Notes: a model not told the origin generated them from the sequence alone. Shown: positions 13,498-21,320, counted from the first letter of the stretch. The stretch: DNA of 23,073 bases from DASUBN01 sp035465695 (GCA_035465695.1 DATIVR010000028.1:1-23073); one strand, 5' to 3'. Translations and numbers: made by a program.

Positions 13498-14454
13498 TCA
13501 AGCCACCCGGTTGCGCATGTCACCTTGCTGGAAGGCAGCGATGTTGAGAGCCATCTCCTCCACCACACGCTGGCGAGCCTCGCGGGAAGCCCAGGCTACA
13601 TGAGGAGTGACGATGAGATTGGGGATGGCGGGATCGAGCAGTGGATTGCCATGGATCGGCGGCTCCTCCGAGAGCACATCGATGCCCGCGCCTCCCAGCC
13701 GCCTGGCCCGCAGCACCGCGGCCAGCGCCACCTCGTCCACGATGCCGCCGCGCGACGTGTTGATCAGGATGGCGTCATGCTTCATGAGCACCAGTTCCTT
13801 GGGACCGATGAGGCCGCGGGTCTCCGCCACGATGGGCACATGGATGCTGAGCACGTCCGCCTGGGGCAGCAGTTCCTCCAGCAGACGGCGGCCGGGACGC
13901 TTGTCCTCGCGGTTACGGGCCGCCACCAGCACCTGCATGCCGAAGGCTTCGCCGAGCTTGGCCACGGCCTTGCCGATGTGACCGTACCCGATGATGCCGA
14001 GCTTGCGGCCGTGCAACTCGTGGATGGGAAAATCCAGCAGCGTGAACTGGGGAGCCCGCTTCCAGGCACCTTCCCGCAGCAGTGCCTCGTACCCCTTGAG
14101 GTGCTGATTGAGCGCCAGGATCAAGGCGAAGGTGTGTTGGGCGACCGCGGCTGTCGAATAGGCCGGGACGTTGCAGACGCCGATCTTGCGGTCCCAGGCC
14201 GCGGCCAGATCGACGTTGTTGACGCCGGTCGCGGCGATGCTGATGAGTCTCACCGCGGGCAGCCGTTTCACCAAGTCCGCCGGCAGCTTCACCTTGTTGG
14301 CGATGAGCACCTCGGCGTCGGCCACATGCTGGAGCACCTGATCGGCCGTGGTCGTGCCGAACACGCGCAGCACGGAGAGCACCTTCTCCAGCGGGCGCAA
14401 CTTCACGTCGCCGTCGTGACTCACGGTGTCCAAGTCGAGGAACACGCCCTTCAT
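13498..14454 (-). CDS. D-2-hydroxyacid dehydrogenase, glycerate dehydrogenase/hydroxypyruvate reductase-like
   Basis: This 318-residue NAD-dependent dehydrogenase has the Rossmann motif GYGHIG (156-161). The catalytic trio of the D-2-hydroxyacid family is present: R235 in NTSRGG, E264 in SEEPP and H285 in TPHVAW. ATGVNNVD (76-82) is the usual substrate loop, and TPHVAWAS is typical of the glycerate dehydrogenase (HprA) branch, which interconverts hydroxypyruvate and D-glycerate. Other 2-ketoacids are possible. The ATG at 14454 is chosen because GGAGG precedes it by nine bases. An in-frame upstream start would add 27 atypical residues. It heads a possible operon with two MAPEG genes and the channel-like gene, and is divergent from the PaiB-type gene. 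Confidence 0.9.
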   Translation of the reverse strand: MKGVFLDLDTVSHDGDVKLRPLEKVLSVLRVFGTTTADQVLQHVADAEVLIANKVKLPADLVKRLPAVRLISIAATGVNNVDLAAAWDRKIGVCNVPAYSTAAVAQHTFALILALNQHLKGYEALLREGAWKRAPQFTLLDFPIHELHGRKLGIIGYGHIGKAVAKLGEAFGMQVLVAARNREDKRPGRRLLEELLPQADVLSIHVPIVAETRGLIGPKELVLMKHDAILINTSRGGIVDEVALAAVLRARRLGGAGIDVLSEEPPIHGNPLLDPAIPNLIVTPHVAWASREARQRVVEEMALNIAAFQQGDMRNRVA

Positions 14455-14504
14455 CTGGCCGAGCCTCCACGGTCCCATCTGGCCCACGACCCCTGGGGAT
14501 GGCG

Positions 14505-14513
14505 TGGGATAAT
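14505..14513 (+). promoter_or_regulatory. Candidate extended -10 promoter for the PaiB-type gene
   Basis: TGG followed by GATAAT matches the extended -10 pattern TGnTATAAT in five of six hexamer bases with exact TG spacing. There is no convincing -35 box 17 bases upstream, as is tolerated for extended -10 promoters. Transcription would start near 14520, giving a leader of about 48 bases before the ATG at 14568. The assignment rests on pattern only. Confidence 0.4.
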
Positions 14514-14567
14514 ACAGGAGACAACTGCGCTGCATGTCCGCAGTGATTTATGTTATGGGGACTCACC

Positions 14568-15209
14568 ATGTACACACCGGGCCATTTCGTCAACCGCGAT
14601 CTGGGTGCGATGCATGCAGTGATGCGCAGGCATCCGTTCGGGCTGCTGGTGACATCCCATGCCGGCGGCATACAGCTCACCCACCTGCCTTTCCACCTGG
14701 ACGCGGCGCGCGGACCCAAGGGCACCCTGGAAGCCCACCTCGCCAAGGTGAATCCCCATTGCACCGCGATCCTGGCAGGCGCGCCGTCCACCGTGGTGTT
14801 CACCGGCCCTGACGGTTACATCTCGCCGCGCTGGTATGCAGACCCGGCCAAGAACGTGCCCACCTGGAATTATGTGGCGATACACGCCCACGGCATGCCC
14901 AGGGTCGTGACCGATCCGCCGCGTCTCCTGGACATGATCGGGCGGCTCACGGATGAACATGAGGCCCATATAGAGAAGCCGTGGAGCGTGCGGGAAGCCC
15001 AGGCCCATGCCGAGCACCTTGCAGCGCACATCCTGGGCTTCGAGTTGGAGATCGAGTCGCTGGAAGGCAAGTTCAAACTGAGCCAGAACCGCTCCGATGG
15101 CGATCGGGCGGGGGTGTTAAGGGAACTGGCGAGAAGACACGACACCGACACCCAGGAGATGCTTGAGTTGATGCGAGGTCTCTATGCGGACGATGGGAGT
15201 CTCCGCTGA
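14568..15209 (+). CDS. PaiB-type FMN-binding protein (putative transcriptional regulator)
   Basis: The 213-residue protein matches the PaiB family along its length. It starts MYTPGHF, has ISPRWYADPAKNVPTWNY (near 84-102) in the flavin-binding split-barrel fold, and the C-terminal GKFKLSQNRSDGDR (near 167-180). Bacillus PaiB is described as a negative regulator of protease and sporulation genes, but the fold is that of FMN-binding pyridoxamine-oxidase-like proteins. A DNA-binding role here is therefore only by name. GGGGA at 14557-14561 supports the ATG at 14568 over an in-frame ATG at 14550. The gene stops one base before the stop of the small convergent gene. Confidence 0.9.
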   Translation: MYTPGHFVNRDLGAMHAVMRRHPFGLLVTSHAGGIQLTHLPFHLDAARGPKGTLEAHLAKVNPHCTAILAGAPSTVVFTGPDGYISPRWYADPAKNVPTWNYVAIHAHGMPRVVTDPPRLLDMIGRLTDEHEAHIEKPWSVREAQAHAEHLAAHILGFELEIESLEGKFKLSQNRSDGDRAGVLRELARRHDTDTQEMLELMRGLYADDGSLR

Positions 15210-15210
15210 G

Positions 15211-15393
15211 TCAGCCGCGCGCTGCGTCACGCACCGGCCTGAAGGCTTGGCCAGCCAAGTGGACGCCCAGCGGTTGAGGGTCTGCAGCGGCAACCTGCAT
15301 CGTCGGTGGTGCGGGCAGCGCATGCACAGCGGCCGTAAACAGCGCGAGGCCGAGTAACACGATCACCACTCCATCGCTGAATCGACTGCGCAT
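15211..15393 (-). CDS. Small exported or membrane-anchored protein (60 residues)
   Basis: This short gene has a strong ribosome binding site (GGAGG nine bases before the ATG). It encodes a basic N-terminus (MRSRF), a hydrophobic segment at residues 9-25, and a short hydrophilic tail after HALPAPPTMQ. That is a signal peptide with possible cleavage near VHA-LP (residue 25), or a membrane anchor. I do not recognise the family. It is convergent with the PaiB-type gene with the two stops next to each other. It lies 80 bases beyond the methyltransferase gene on the same strand, so it could be the last gene of the alkylation-repair unit, though nothing links it functionally. Wholly spurious origin is possible. 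Confidence 0.5.
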   Translation of the reverse strand: MRSRFSDGVVIVLLGLALFTAAVHALPAPPTMQVAAADPQPLGVHLAGQAFRPVRDAARG

Positions 15394-15473
15394 ATATGTA
15401 ACCTCCGCAGGCATCCGTGTGCGTCGCCTACAGATATAGATGCGCTGGTGGGGTGAAAGGTTGCGTGGCCTAC

Positions 15474-15998
15474 CTATAACAGTCTGGATTGGCGGTCTCC
15501 GGGCAACGCGCCTTCCAAGGCCAATAGCTTCTGCTTTATCGGCAGCCCCCCGCCGAAGCCCGTCAAGGAGCCGTCGGCGCCGATGACCCGATGGCAGGGC
15601 ACGATCACCGGGAGAGGATTCTGGCCGTTGGCCGCGCCCACGGCACGCTGGGCATCGGGCCGGCGGATGCGCCGGGCCAGTTCGCCATAGGACCAGGTCT
15701 TGCCGTAAGGGATGGTACGCAGGGCCTCCCACACCTTGAGCTGGAACTCGGTACCCCGCGGGGAGAGCGGCACATCGAACGCCTTGAGCTTGCCGTCGAA
15801 GTAGGCCTTGAGCTGACGTTTCACTTCCCGGAAGGGTTTTTCCGCGGCTTCCCATTCCTCCTCCGGCGCGTGGGGGCCACGCTTGCCATACTGGAAATAG
15901 AGGCCGTGCAACGAATCCTCATCGCCCACCAGCAACAGATCGCCGATGGGGCTGGAGATCGTATGGTGATACAGATCCTGGGCCGAGAGGGTCTTCAT
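15474..15998 (-). CDS. ogt: Methylated-DNA-protein-cysteine S-methyltransferase (O6-alkylguanine repair)
   Basis: This 174-residue suicide enzyme transfers the alkyl group from O6-alkylguanine in DNA to its own cysteine, C135 of the PCHRV motif. The helix-turn-helix arginine that flips the base is present (R118 in QRAVGAANGQNP), and GKTWSYGELA and GSLTGFGGGLPIKQKLLALEG complete the fold. It matches Ogt or the C-terminal half of Ada. Its ATG overlaps the stop of the Ada/AlkA gene (ATGA) with GAGG seven bases upstream, so the two are translated as a unit. The name ogt is by family similarity; it could equally be labelled adaB. Confidence 0.93.
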   Translation of the reverse strand: MKTLSAQDLYHHTISSPIGDLLLVGDEDSLHGLYFQYGKRGPHAPEEEWEAAEKPFREVKRQLKAYFDGKLKAFDVPLSPRGTEFQLKVWEALRTIPYGKTWSYGELARRIRRPDAQRAVGAANGQNPLPVIVPCHRVIGADGSLTGFGGGLPIKQKLLALEGALPGDRQSRLL

Positions 15999-17485
15999 GC
16001 TCTTTTCCTCGCATCTTGTTTCACGGGCAAGACATCGGACGATGCCCGCCACAGATGTAATACCGCATAAGCCCGCCAGGGCCGCCATCGCTCGGCCCGG
16101 GCCAGCAACTGTTTCTCGGTGAGACGCTTGGGGCCGCCCGCCATGCGTTGCAGCACCAGGTCGCCGGCCGGGAAAGCATCGGGATCCGACAGTCCACGCA
16201 GGGCGATGTATTCGACGGTCCACGGGCCGATGCCAGGCACCTTGAGCAGGGCCTGACGCATCTCGTCGCCGTTGTCGAAGTTGATCGCGCCATCCCGCAC
16301 TGCTACTGCCAACGCGTTCAGCGTCGCGACCCGCGCTCCGGTCAGACCGATCTTTCCAAGGTCCGCTTCCGCCAGCACCTGGGCCGAAGGGAACAGGTGG
16401 GTGATACCGCCTGCCGGAACCGGAAGCGGCACGCCCTGTGCCGCCACGATACGGGTGGCGAAGGTGCGCGCAGCGGCGACGCTCACTTGCTGGCCAAGCA
16501 CGGCGCGTACCGCGAGCTCGAACGGATCCCAGGCGCCCGGCACACGCAGTCCCGGGCGTTTGCGCAGCGCGCGCGCGAGCAGGGCGTCCTTCTTCAGCAC
16601 CGCGCGGATATCCGCGGGATCGGCGGCCAGATCGAACACCTGGCGGACCCTGGACACCACGCTGAACAGGCATTCCGGCCCCAAACCATGCACCGCCAGT
16701 TCCAGCGCAGTGGCGCCGCGCACCGGCCGCACTTCGATCCTGCCGCCCTGTCCGGCCACCATGACGCTGCGGGCATAACAGTCGTCCTGCACCGACTCCA
16801 CGCCGGGGATGGCACGCGTCGCCAGGAAGTCGCGGATCGCAATCCAATCGTAAGGCGGCCGGTATGCGAGCCGCATGCGCAGAGCCTCATGGCCGCCGTC
16901 CAGGCCTCGCTGGCCGCGGCGCAGGTCGCGGGGCGCGCGGCCATAGGTCTGCCGGAACGCATCGTTGAAGCGCCGGAGGCTGCCGAAGCCCGAGGCCAGG
17001 GCGATGTCCGTCATCGCCAGCCGGGTCTCGTCTATCAGATGCTTGGCGAAATGCAGGCGGCGTGTCTGGGCCACCGCGATGGGCGAGGCCCCCAGGTGCT
17101 GGACAAAAAGCCGATGCAGGTGCCGGGGACCGATGCCGAGCCGCGACGAGAGTTGCTCGACGCTCTCGGTGTCGAGCGCGCCTTCATGGATGAGGCGCAG
17201 GGCGCGGCGCACAGTGGCCGAAGTGCCGAGCCAGGCGGGAGTGCCGGGCGCCGCCTCGGGACGGCAGCGCAGGCAAGGCCGGAAACCCGCCTCCGCGGCG
17301 GCAGCGGCACTGGGAAAGTACTTGATGTTCTTCGGTTTGGCCGTGGGCGCCGGGCAGATGGGCCGGCAGTAGATGCCGGTGGAAGTGACGCCGATGAAGA
17401 AACGGCCGTCGAAGCGCGGGTCGCGGGCCAACCGGGCCCGGTCGCAGGCAGCGAAATCCAGGTGCAAGGCGGCGGCGCTATCCAT
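15995..17485 (-). CDS. Fused Ada-type methyl-phosphotriester sensor/regulator and AlkA 3-methyladenine DNA glycosylase
   Basis: The 496-residue protein joins three domains. Residues 1-80 are the Ada N-terminal zinc domain with all four cysteines (C40, C44, C71, C74) in TGIYCRPIC and FRPCLRCRPE; C40 is the expected methyl acceptor from phosphotriesters. Residues about 85-190 are an AraC-type helix-turn-helix (SVEQLSSRLGIGPRHLHRLF, then GFGSLRRFNDAFRQTYG). Residues about 200-485 are an AlkA glycosylase with the helix-hairpin-helix LLKVPGIGPWTVEYIALRG and catalytic D442 in FPAGDLVLQ. It should therefore sense alkylation, activate transcription and excise alkylated purines in one polypeptide. The suicide methyltransferase half of E. 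coli Ada is the separate overlapping gene downstream. Such AdaA-AlkA fusions are known in bacteria. Confidence 0.93.
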   Translation of the reverse strand: MDSAAALHLDFAACDRARLARDPRFDGRFFIGVTSTGIYCRPICPAPTAKPKNIKYFPSAAAAAEAGFRPCLRCRPEAAPGTPAWLGTSATVRRALRLIHEGALDTESVEQLSSRLGIGPRHLHRLFVQHLGASPIAVAQTRRLHFAKHLIDETRLAMTDIALASGFGSLRRFNDAFRQTYGRAPRDLRRGQRGLDGGHEALRMRLAYRPPYDWIAIRDFLATRAIPGVESVQDDCYARSVMVAGQGGRIEVRPVRGATALELAVHGLGPECLFSVVSRVRQVFDLAADPADIRAVLKKDALLARALRKRPGLRVPGAWDPFELAVRAVLGQQVSVAAARTFATRIVAAQGVPLPVPAGGITHLFPSAQVLAEADLGKIGLTGARVATLNALAVAVRDGAINFDNGDEMRQALLKVPGIGPWTVEYIALRGLSDPDAFPAGDLVLQRMAGGPKRLTEKQLLARAERWRPWRAYAVLHLWRASSDVLPVKQDARKRA

Positions 17486-17559
17486 GGGCGGAACTATACG
17501 CCGGCGCCTTCGGGAAACTAGCCGTTTTCGGACGTAAATTCAGCGCCGCCAGAGTCGCG

Positions 17560-17585
17560 AGGAGGCCGGCGGGAGCCGGCCTCCT
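17560..17585. terminator. Perfect 11-bp stem-loop between the histone-like and Ada/AlkA genes
   Basis: AGGAGGCCGGC (17560-17570) pairs exactly with GCCGGCCTCCT (17575-17585) around a four-base loop. It lies 15 bases after the stop of the histone-like gene and 75 bases before the Ada/AlkA start on the same strand. There is no U-run on either strand, so it is not a canonical intrinsic terminator. It may stabilise the 3' end of the upstream message or insulate the repair operon. Confidence 0.4.
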
Positions 17586-17600
17586 ATGCTCGGACCCGGC

Positions 17601-17957
17601 TCAGCGTTTCGGAATCGGGATCTCGTGTTGCGGCGGCTGGCCTGCCCAATCGCGCTTGTGCATCTCGGCATAGGCGGGAGCCGGCTTATGCGAAGGGATG
17701 TGCATCGGACCATGCTCATCCTCTTCGCCGGCGAACTGCGGCGGCTGCTCGCTGCCCGGCGGCACCGGCTGCGGGCGTGACAGTGGCGGCGTCACGCGGG
17801 TGCCGGCGCGCGACTTGGTCTTCTTCTTGCGCGGCAATGGACGCGAAGGCTTCTTCGACGAGGCCTTCTTCTTCGGTGCCTTGCGGGTGGCGGCCTTGCG
17901 GCCGGCGGCTTTCCTGGCAGGAGACTTCTTCTTGCGGGAGGCGGCTTTCTTCTGCAT
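17601..17957 (-). CDS. Lysine/alanine-rich histone H1-like protein
   Basis: The 118-residue protein has two parts. Residues 1-50 are a Lys/Arg/Ala/Ser/Pro tail of repeated K-K-x-A/S and RKAA units, like histone H1 or the AlgP C-terminus, and should bind DNA or RNA non-specifically. Residues 51-118 are Pro-rich and more acidic in the middle (GEEDEHGP), ending HEIPIPKR, and have no recognised domain. The repetitive part is low-complexity, so homology claims are weak. No clear ribosome binding site precedes the ATG at 17957. A GC-rich stem-loop follows the stop. Codon use in the Lys-rich half is strongly AAG-biased, consistent with an expressed gene in this genome rather than random sequence. 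Confidence 0.7.
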   Translation of the reverse strand: MQKKAASRKKKSPARKAAGRKAATRKAPKKKASSKKPSRPLPRKKKTKSRAGTRVTPPLSRPQPVPPGSEQPPQFAGEEDEHGPMHIPSHKPAPAYAEMHKRDWAGQPPQHEIPIPKR

Positions 17958-18044
17958 GGCGTGAGATCCGATTCCGGGAGAGGGTTTTCAAGCCTAGCAC
18001 GCACATTCGGACGGCGATGTGACGATAAGCCTCGCTACATATTG

Positions 18045-18075
18045 CAAAAAAAGAGGGCCGCTGATGCGGCCCTCT
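18045..18075 (-). terminator. Intrinsic terminator of the cysteine hydrolase-SIMPL-lipoprotein operon
   Basis: On the minus strand a perfect 10-bp stem AGAGGGCCGC / GCGGCCCTCT with a four-base loop is followed by a run of seven Ts (A run at 18046-18052 on the plus strand). It begins 24 bases after the stop of the PrcB-like lipoprotein gene. This is a textbook Rho-independent terminator. Confidence 0.92.
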
Positions 18076-18098
18076 CCTGGAACTACGGCTGAAGCCGC

Positions 18099-18578
18099 TT
18101 ACTTGGCGGTGCAGCTCGGCTGCTCGCGCTTGTTGACCTCGTCGAACGTGATGTCCTGGGTGGTGGGCACGGTGATCACGATGAACGGCTTGGTGGTCTC
18201 CTGGGTCTCATTGTGGCAGCCCAGACCCGGCACGGTGACCTGGAAGCCCACGGCGTAGCCGTTCTGGATCGGCAGAGCGCGCAGCACGCGGATCTGGTAT
18301 CCGCCGTGCTTCTGCTGACCGATCGTATAGACCACCACGGTGTTCTTGGTGAAGTCGACGTTCGGCAACGCGGGCTTGCTGGACTCATTGGCGTACAGCT
18401 TGTTCCACTCGGCCTGGAAATCCGCCTGGTTGTGGTAATACTCTTCGCTCTGGTCCTCGATGGCGCCATGCTGGCTGAACTGCAGCACCGTCGCCTGGTT
18501 GTCAGGCGATGTGCCCTCGCCGCAGGCGGAGAGCATGCCCAGCGATGCCCCGAGGATGACCAATAACAACTTCTTCAT
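18099..18578 (-). CDS. Lipoprotein with PrcB-like C-terminal domain
   Basis: This 159-residue protein has a type II signal peptide ending in LSAC with lipidated C19, so it is anchored in a membrane facing the periplasm; Gly at +2 favours the outer membrane. Residues about 75-150 (DFTKNTVVVYTIGQQKHGGYQIRVL, then VTVPGLGC, then PFIVITVP) look like the PrcB C-terminal domain, named after a subunit of the Treponema dentilisin protease complex. There is no sign of a protease nearby, so only the fold is suggested. GGAGG lies five bases before the ATG. It is 35 bases after the SIMPL-domain gene and is the last gene before a strong terminator. Confidence 0.75.
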   Translation of the reverse strand: MKKLLLVILGASLGMLSACGEGTSPDNQATVLQFSQHGAIEDQSEEYYHNQADFQAEWNKLYANESSKPALPNVDFTKNTVVVYTIGQQKHGGYQIRVLRALPIQNGYAVGFQVTVPGLGCHNETQETTKPFIVITVPTTQDITFDEVNKREQPSCTAK

Positions 18579-18613
18579 GACTGCCTCCGTTGGAAAAGAC
18601 GTTGGATTCGCGG

Positions 18614-19345
18614 TTATTTGTTGATTAGATAGAAGACCGTGACATCCGCGCTGATCTCGATCTTGCCGTCCAGATATTCGGGGGTGGCAGGCGCCGCATC
18701 CATGGACGAGGCGCGGACCATGCTCATGGGGCGCGGGACATAGCCGCCACCCTGCTCCGTTATGCTGTAGACGGAACCAAGACTAACACCGGCGCTCTGG
18801 GCGAGACCAGCGGCGCGGTCATGCGCATCGGCCACCGCCATGCCACGGGCCTTCTGTTCCAGAGCCTGCCGGTCGCTGCGATCCATCACCACGTTGCCGA
18901 GATCGGTGATGCCGGTATCGAATAAGCCGTCGACCAATTCACCATAATGGCTCAGGTCGCGCAGTGTGAGCGTGATGTTGCGCGTGACGTGGTGACCCAC
19001 GAGCTTGCGCACCCGGCGGCTGCCGCTGCTGGAACCCATGGTGGGATTCTCCGTCACCCAGACGTAGTCCGGATACACCATGACTGACGGCGCGTCGATG
19101 TCCTTGTCGGCGATCTTGAGCCCGCGGGCCACGGCGATGACCTTGGCGGCACGAGCCTCCACGTCTTCGCGCGCCGCCTTGGCATCCGCGGAGGTCTTCT
19201 CGACGCTGAGCGACACGTAGGCTACGTCCGGCGCGACCTGCAGTTCCCCGTGACCACTCACCTGGATGTACGGCGAGCTGGGCAGGCCGTCCGCGGACGC
19301 CAGCGCCGGGATCAGCAGCGCGAATGTGAGCAACAGCGAGCGCAT
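18614..19345 (-). CDS. Periplasmic SIMPL-domain (DUF541) protein
   Basis: The 243-residue protein has a signal peptide (cleavage near ASA-DG at residue 18) and then a SIMPL/DUF541 domain. It starts IQVSGHGELQVAPDVAYVSLSVE, followed by an alternating helix with DAKAAREDVEARAAKVIAVARGLKI. The characteristic DIDAPSVMVYPDY and LTLRDLSHYGELVDGL motifs are also present. Homologs such as E. coli YggE are periplasmic or envelope proteins linked to oxidative-stress phenotypes; the biochemical role is unclear. GGAGGG stands five bases before the ATG at 19345. It starts one base after the cysteine hydrolase stop and forms an operon with it and the lipoprotein downstream. Any longer in-frame start lies in the previous gene. 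Confidence 0.88.
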   Translation of the reverse strand: MRSLLLTFALLIPALASADGLPSSPYIQVSGHGELQVAPDVAYVSLSVEKTSADAKAAREDVEARAAKVIAVARGLKIADKDIDAPSVMVYPDYVWVTENPTMGSSSGSRRVRKLVGHHVTRNITLTLRDLSHYGELVDGLFDTGITDLGNVVMDRSDRQALEQKARGMAVADAHDRAAGLAQSAGVSLGSVYSITEQGGGYVPRPMSMVRASSMDAAPATPEYLDGKIEISADVTVFYLINK

Positions 19346-19346
19346 A

Positions 19347-19916
19347 TCAGCCCTCCAGACCGGCGAGCAAGGTCCCGGTATCCACCACTTCCGCAAATTC
19401 ACCGTGCAGGGCTGCCAACTCCATCGCATGCACGCTCTCGGCGTCGTAGGCACGGCCATCATGGCCGATCCGGGCATGGGTGGCACAGCCATCCGCCGCC
19501 AACAGCGCGCGGAAACCGAGGTTGCCAGCCATGCGCGTGGTGGTGGAGACACAGTGCGCGGTGGTGAGGCCGGCGATCACCACGGTGTCGACACCTTGGC
19601 CGCGCAGCCGCGCTTCCAGGTCCGTGCCGATGAAGGCGCTGTTCACGCTCTTGCCGATGACGGTTTCACCGGCCTGAGGCGCCACCTCGGACTTGAATTC
19701 GCAGCCGGGTTGCCCCGGGCTGAGCGGCGAGCCCGGCGTGGTGGAGCAATGCTGCACATGGAACAGTGGCCTGCCGCTGGCGCGCCAGGCGGCCAGCAGC
19801 TTGCCGGCATTGGACTCGGCCTGCGGGTTGTTGCGCGGACCCCAGTACTTCAGGTCATCGAACCCCTGTTGGATATCGATGAGTATCAGCGCGGCGTTCT
19901 TCGGGATTCTTTCCAT
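19347..19916 (-). CDS. Cysteine hydrolase of the isochorismatase family
   Basis: This 189-residue enzyme has the isochorismatase-like triad: D14 in LIDIQQGF, K89 in GKSVNSAF and C122 in TTAHCVSTT, with a cis-peptide-like motif just before the cysteine. The family includes nicotinamidases, ureidoacrylate hydrolases and isochorismatases. The active cysteine means it is the amidase type rather than a true isochorismatase. The substrate is not evident. AGGG precedes the ATG at 19916 by about six bases; the in-frame ATG at 19937 would add seven residues and has no support. It is the first gene of a three-gene operon and is separated from the DHS-like gene upstream by the repeat element. Confidence 0.88.
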   Translation of the reverse strand: MERIPKNAALILIDIQQGFDDLKYWGPRNNPQAESNAGKLLAAWRASGRPLFHVQHCSTTPGSPLSPGQPGCEFKSEVAPQAGETVIGKSVNSAFIGTDLEARLRGQGVDTVVIAGLTTAHCVSTTTRMAGNLGFRALLAADGCATHARIGHDGRAYDAESVHAMELAALHGEFAEVVDTGTLLAGLEG

Positions 19917-19950
19917 CGATGCCCTATAAATTAGCACTACGCAAGAACGA

Positions 19951-20060
19951 GAGATTTTGGCCTCTGGCTAGGCGTGCGAGGCGAGCAGGAGGGAGTGCAC
20001 TCTTCTGTGCATGACCGACTGCGAGGCCGAAGCACAACAACGCCAGAGGGCAAAAGATCC
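19951..20060. repeat. Intergenic palindromic element with inverted ends (MITE/REP-like candidate)
   Basis: The 153-base gap between the DHS-like and cysteine hydrolase genes contains nested symmetry. The outer arms TTTTGGCCTCTGGC (19955-19968) and GCCAGAGGGCAAAA (20042-20055) are inverted copies with 13 of 14 matches. A central hairpin TGCAC-tcttct-GTGCA spans 19996-20011, and TGCGAGGC occurs twice (19975-19982 and 20020-20027). One minus-strand frame (19924-20643) stays open through the element but runs out of frame with the DHS-like gene, so it is not taken as coding. The structure resembles short dispersed elements of gammaproteobacterial intergenic regions; only one copy is present in this window. 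Boundaries are approximate. Confidence 0.55.
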
Positions 20061-20069
20061 GTTTTTGAC

Positions 20070-21047
<978 letters not shown>

Positions 21048-21087
21048 GGCCTCAGGCTCCCCAAGGAAGGCACGGAAAAGAGCGCAG

Positions 21088-21093
21088 ATTGTA
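21088..21093 (-). promoter_or_regulatory. Candidate -10 box for the DHS-like gene
   Basis: TACAAT on the minus strand (five of six matches to TATAAT) would give a start near 21081 and a leader of about 34 bases. No good -35 box stands at the expected distance, so this is a weak call. The 75-base gap after the small upstream gene allows a promoter. Confidence 0.3.
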
Positions 21094-21122
21094 GCCTCAG
21101 GGACTCGGCGGGGGCAGGCTTT

Positions 21123-21320
21123 TCAGCCGGGTTTTTTGCCGGCCGACAGGTCCTCGACCAGGCCCTTCAGGTCCAGCATGCTGACGGCCCCGAGCGACGC
21201 CTCCACCGCGCCTTCGTGGCAAAGCCCGCTCGCCGCGGCTTGCTCATAAGCGTCCTTGGCGGCCTGCAGGCAGGCGGCCCGCACCGCCTCGGCCAGTCTC
21301 CGGGCCTCCTCGGGGTTCAC
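21123..21320 (-). CDS. Small helical protein of unknown function (65 residues)
   Basis: Starting at a GTG that overlaps the stop of the fumarylacetoacetase-family gene (GTGA), this encodes 65 residues. Three amphipathic helices are apparent: NPEEARRLAEAVRAACLQAAKDAYEQAA, GLCHEGAVEASLGAVSML, and DLKGLVEDLSAG. It is soluble and has two cysteines (C18, C34). I do not know a function for it. The start overlap and lack of a separate ribosome binding site point to translational coupling with the hydrolase. I recall similar small genes next to this hydrolase in other gammaproteobacteria, but could not check. Confidence 0.65.
   Translation of the reverse strand: MNPEEARRLAEAVRAACLQAAKDAYEQAAASGLCHEGAVEASLGAVSMLDLKGLVEDLSAGKKPG

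Noticed and set aside
13417..14622. 401-residue plus-strand open frame opposite the dehydrogenase gene.
   Set aside because: Antisense shadow of a dehydrogenase with an intact Rossmann motif and catalytic triad.
16148..17521. 457-residue plus-strand open frame opposite the Ada/AlkA gene.
   Set aside because: It is an antisense shadow of a well-supported gene, as is common in GC-rich DNA, and its composition is His/Arg/Gln-rich with no domain.
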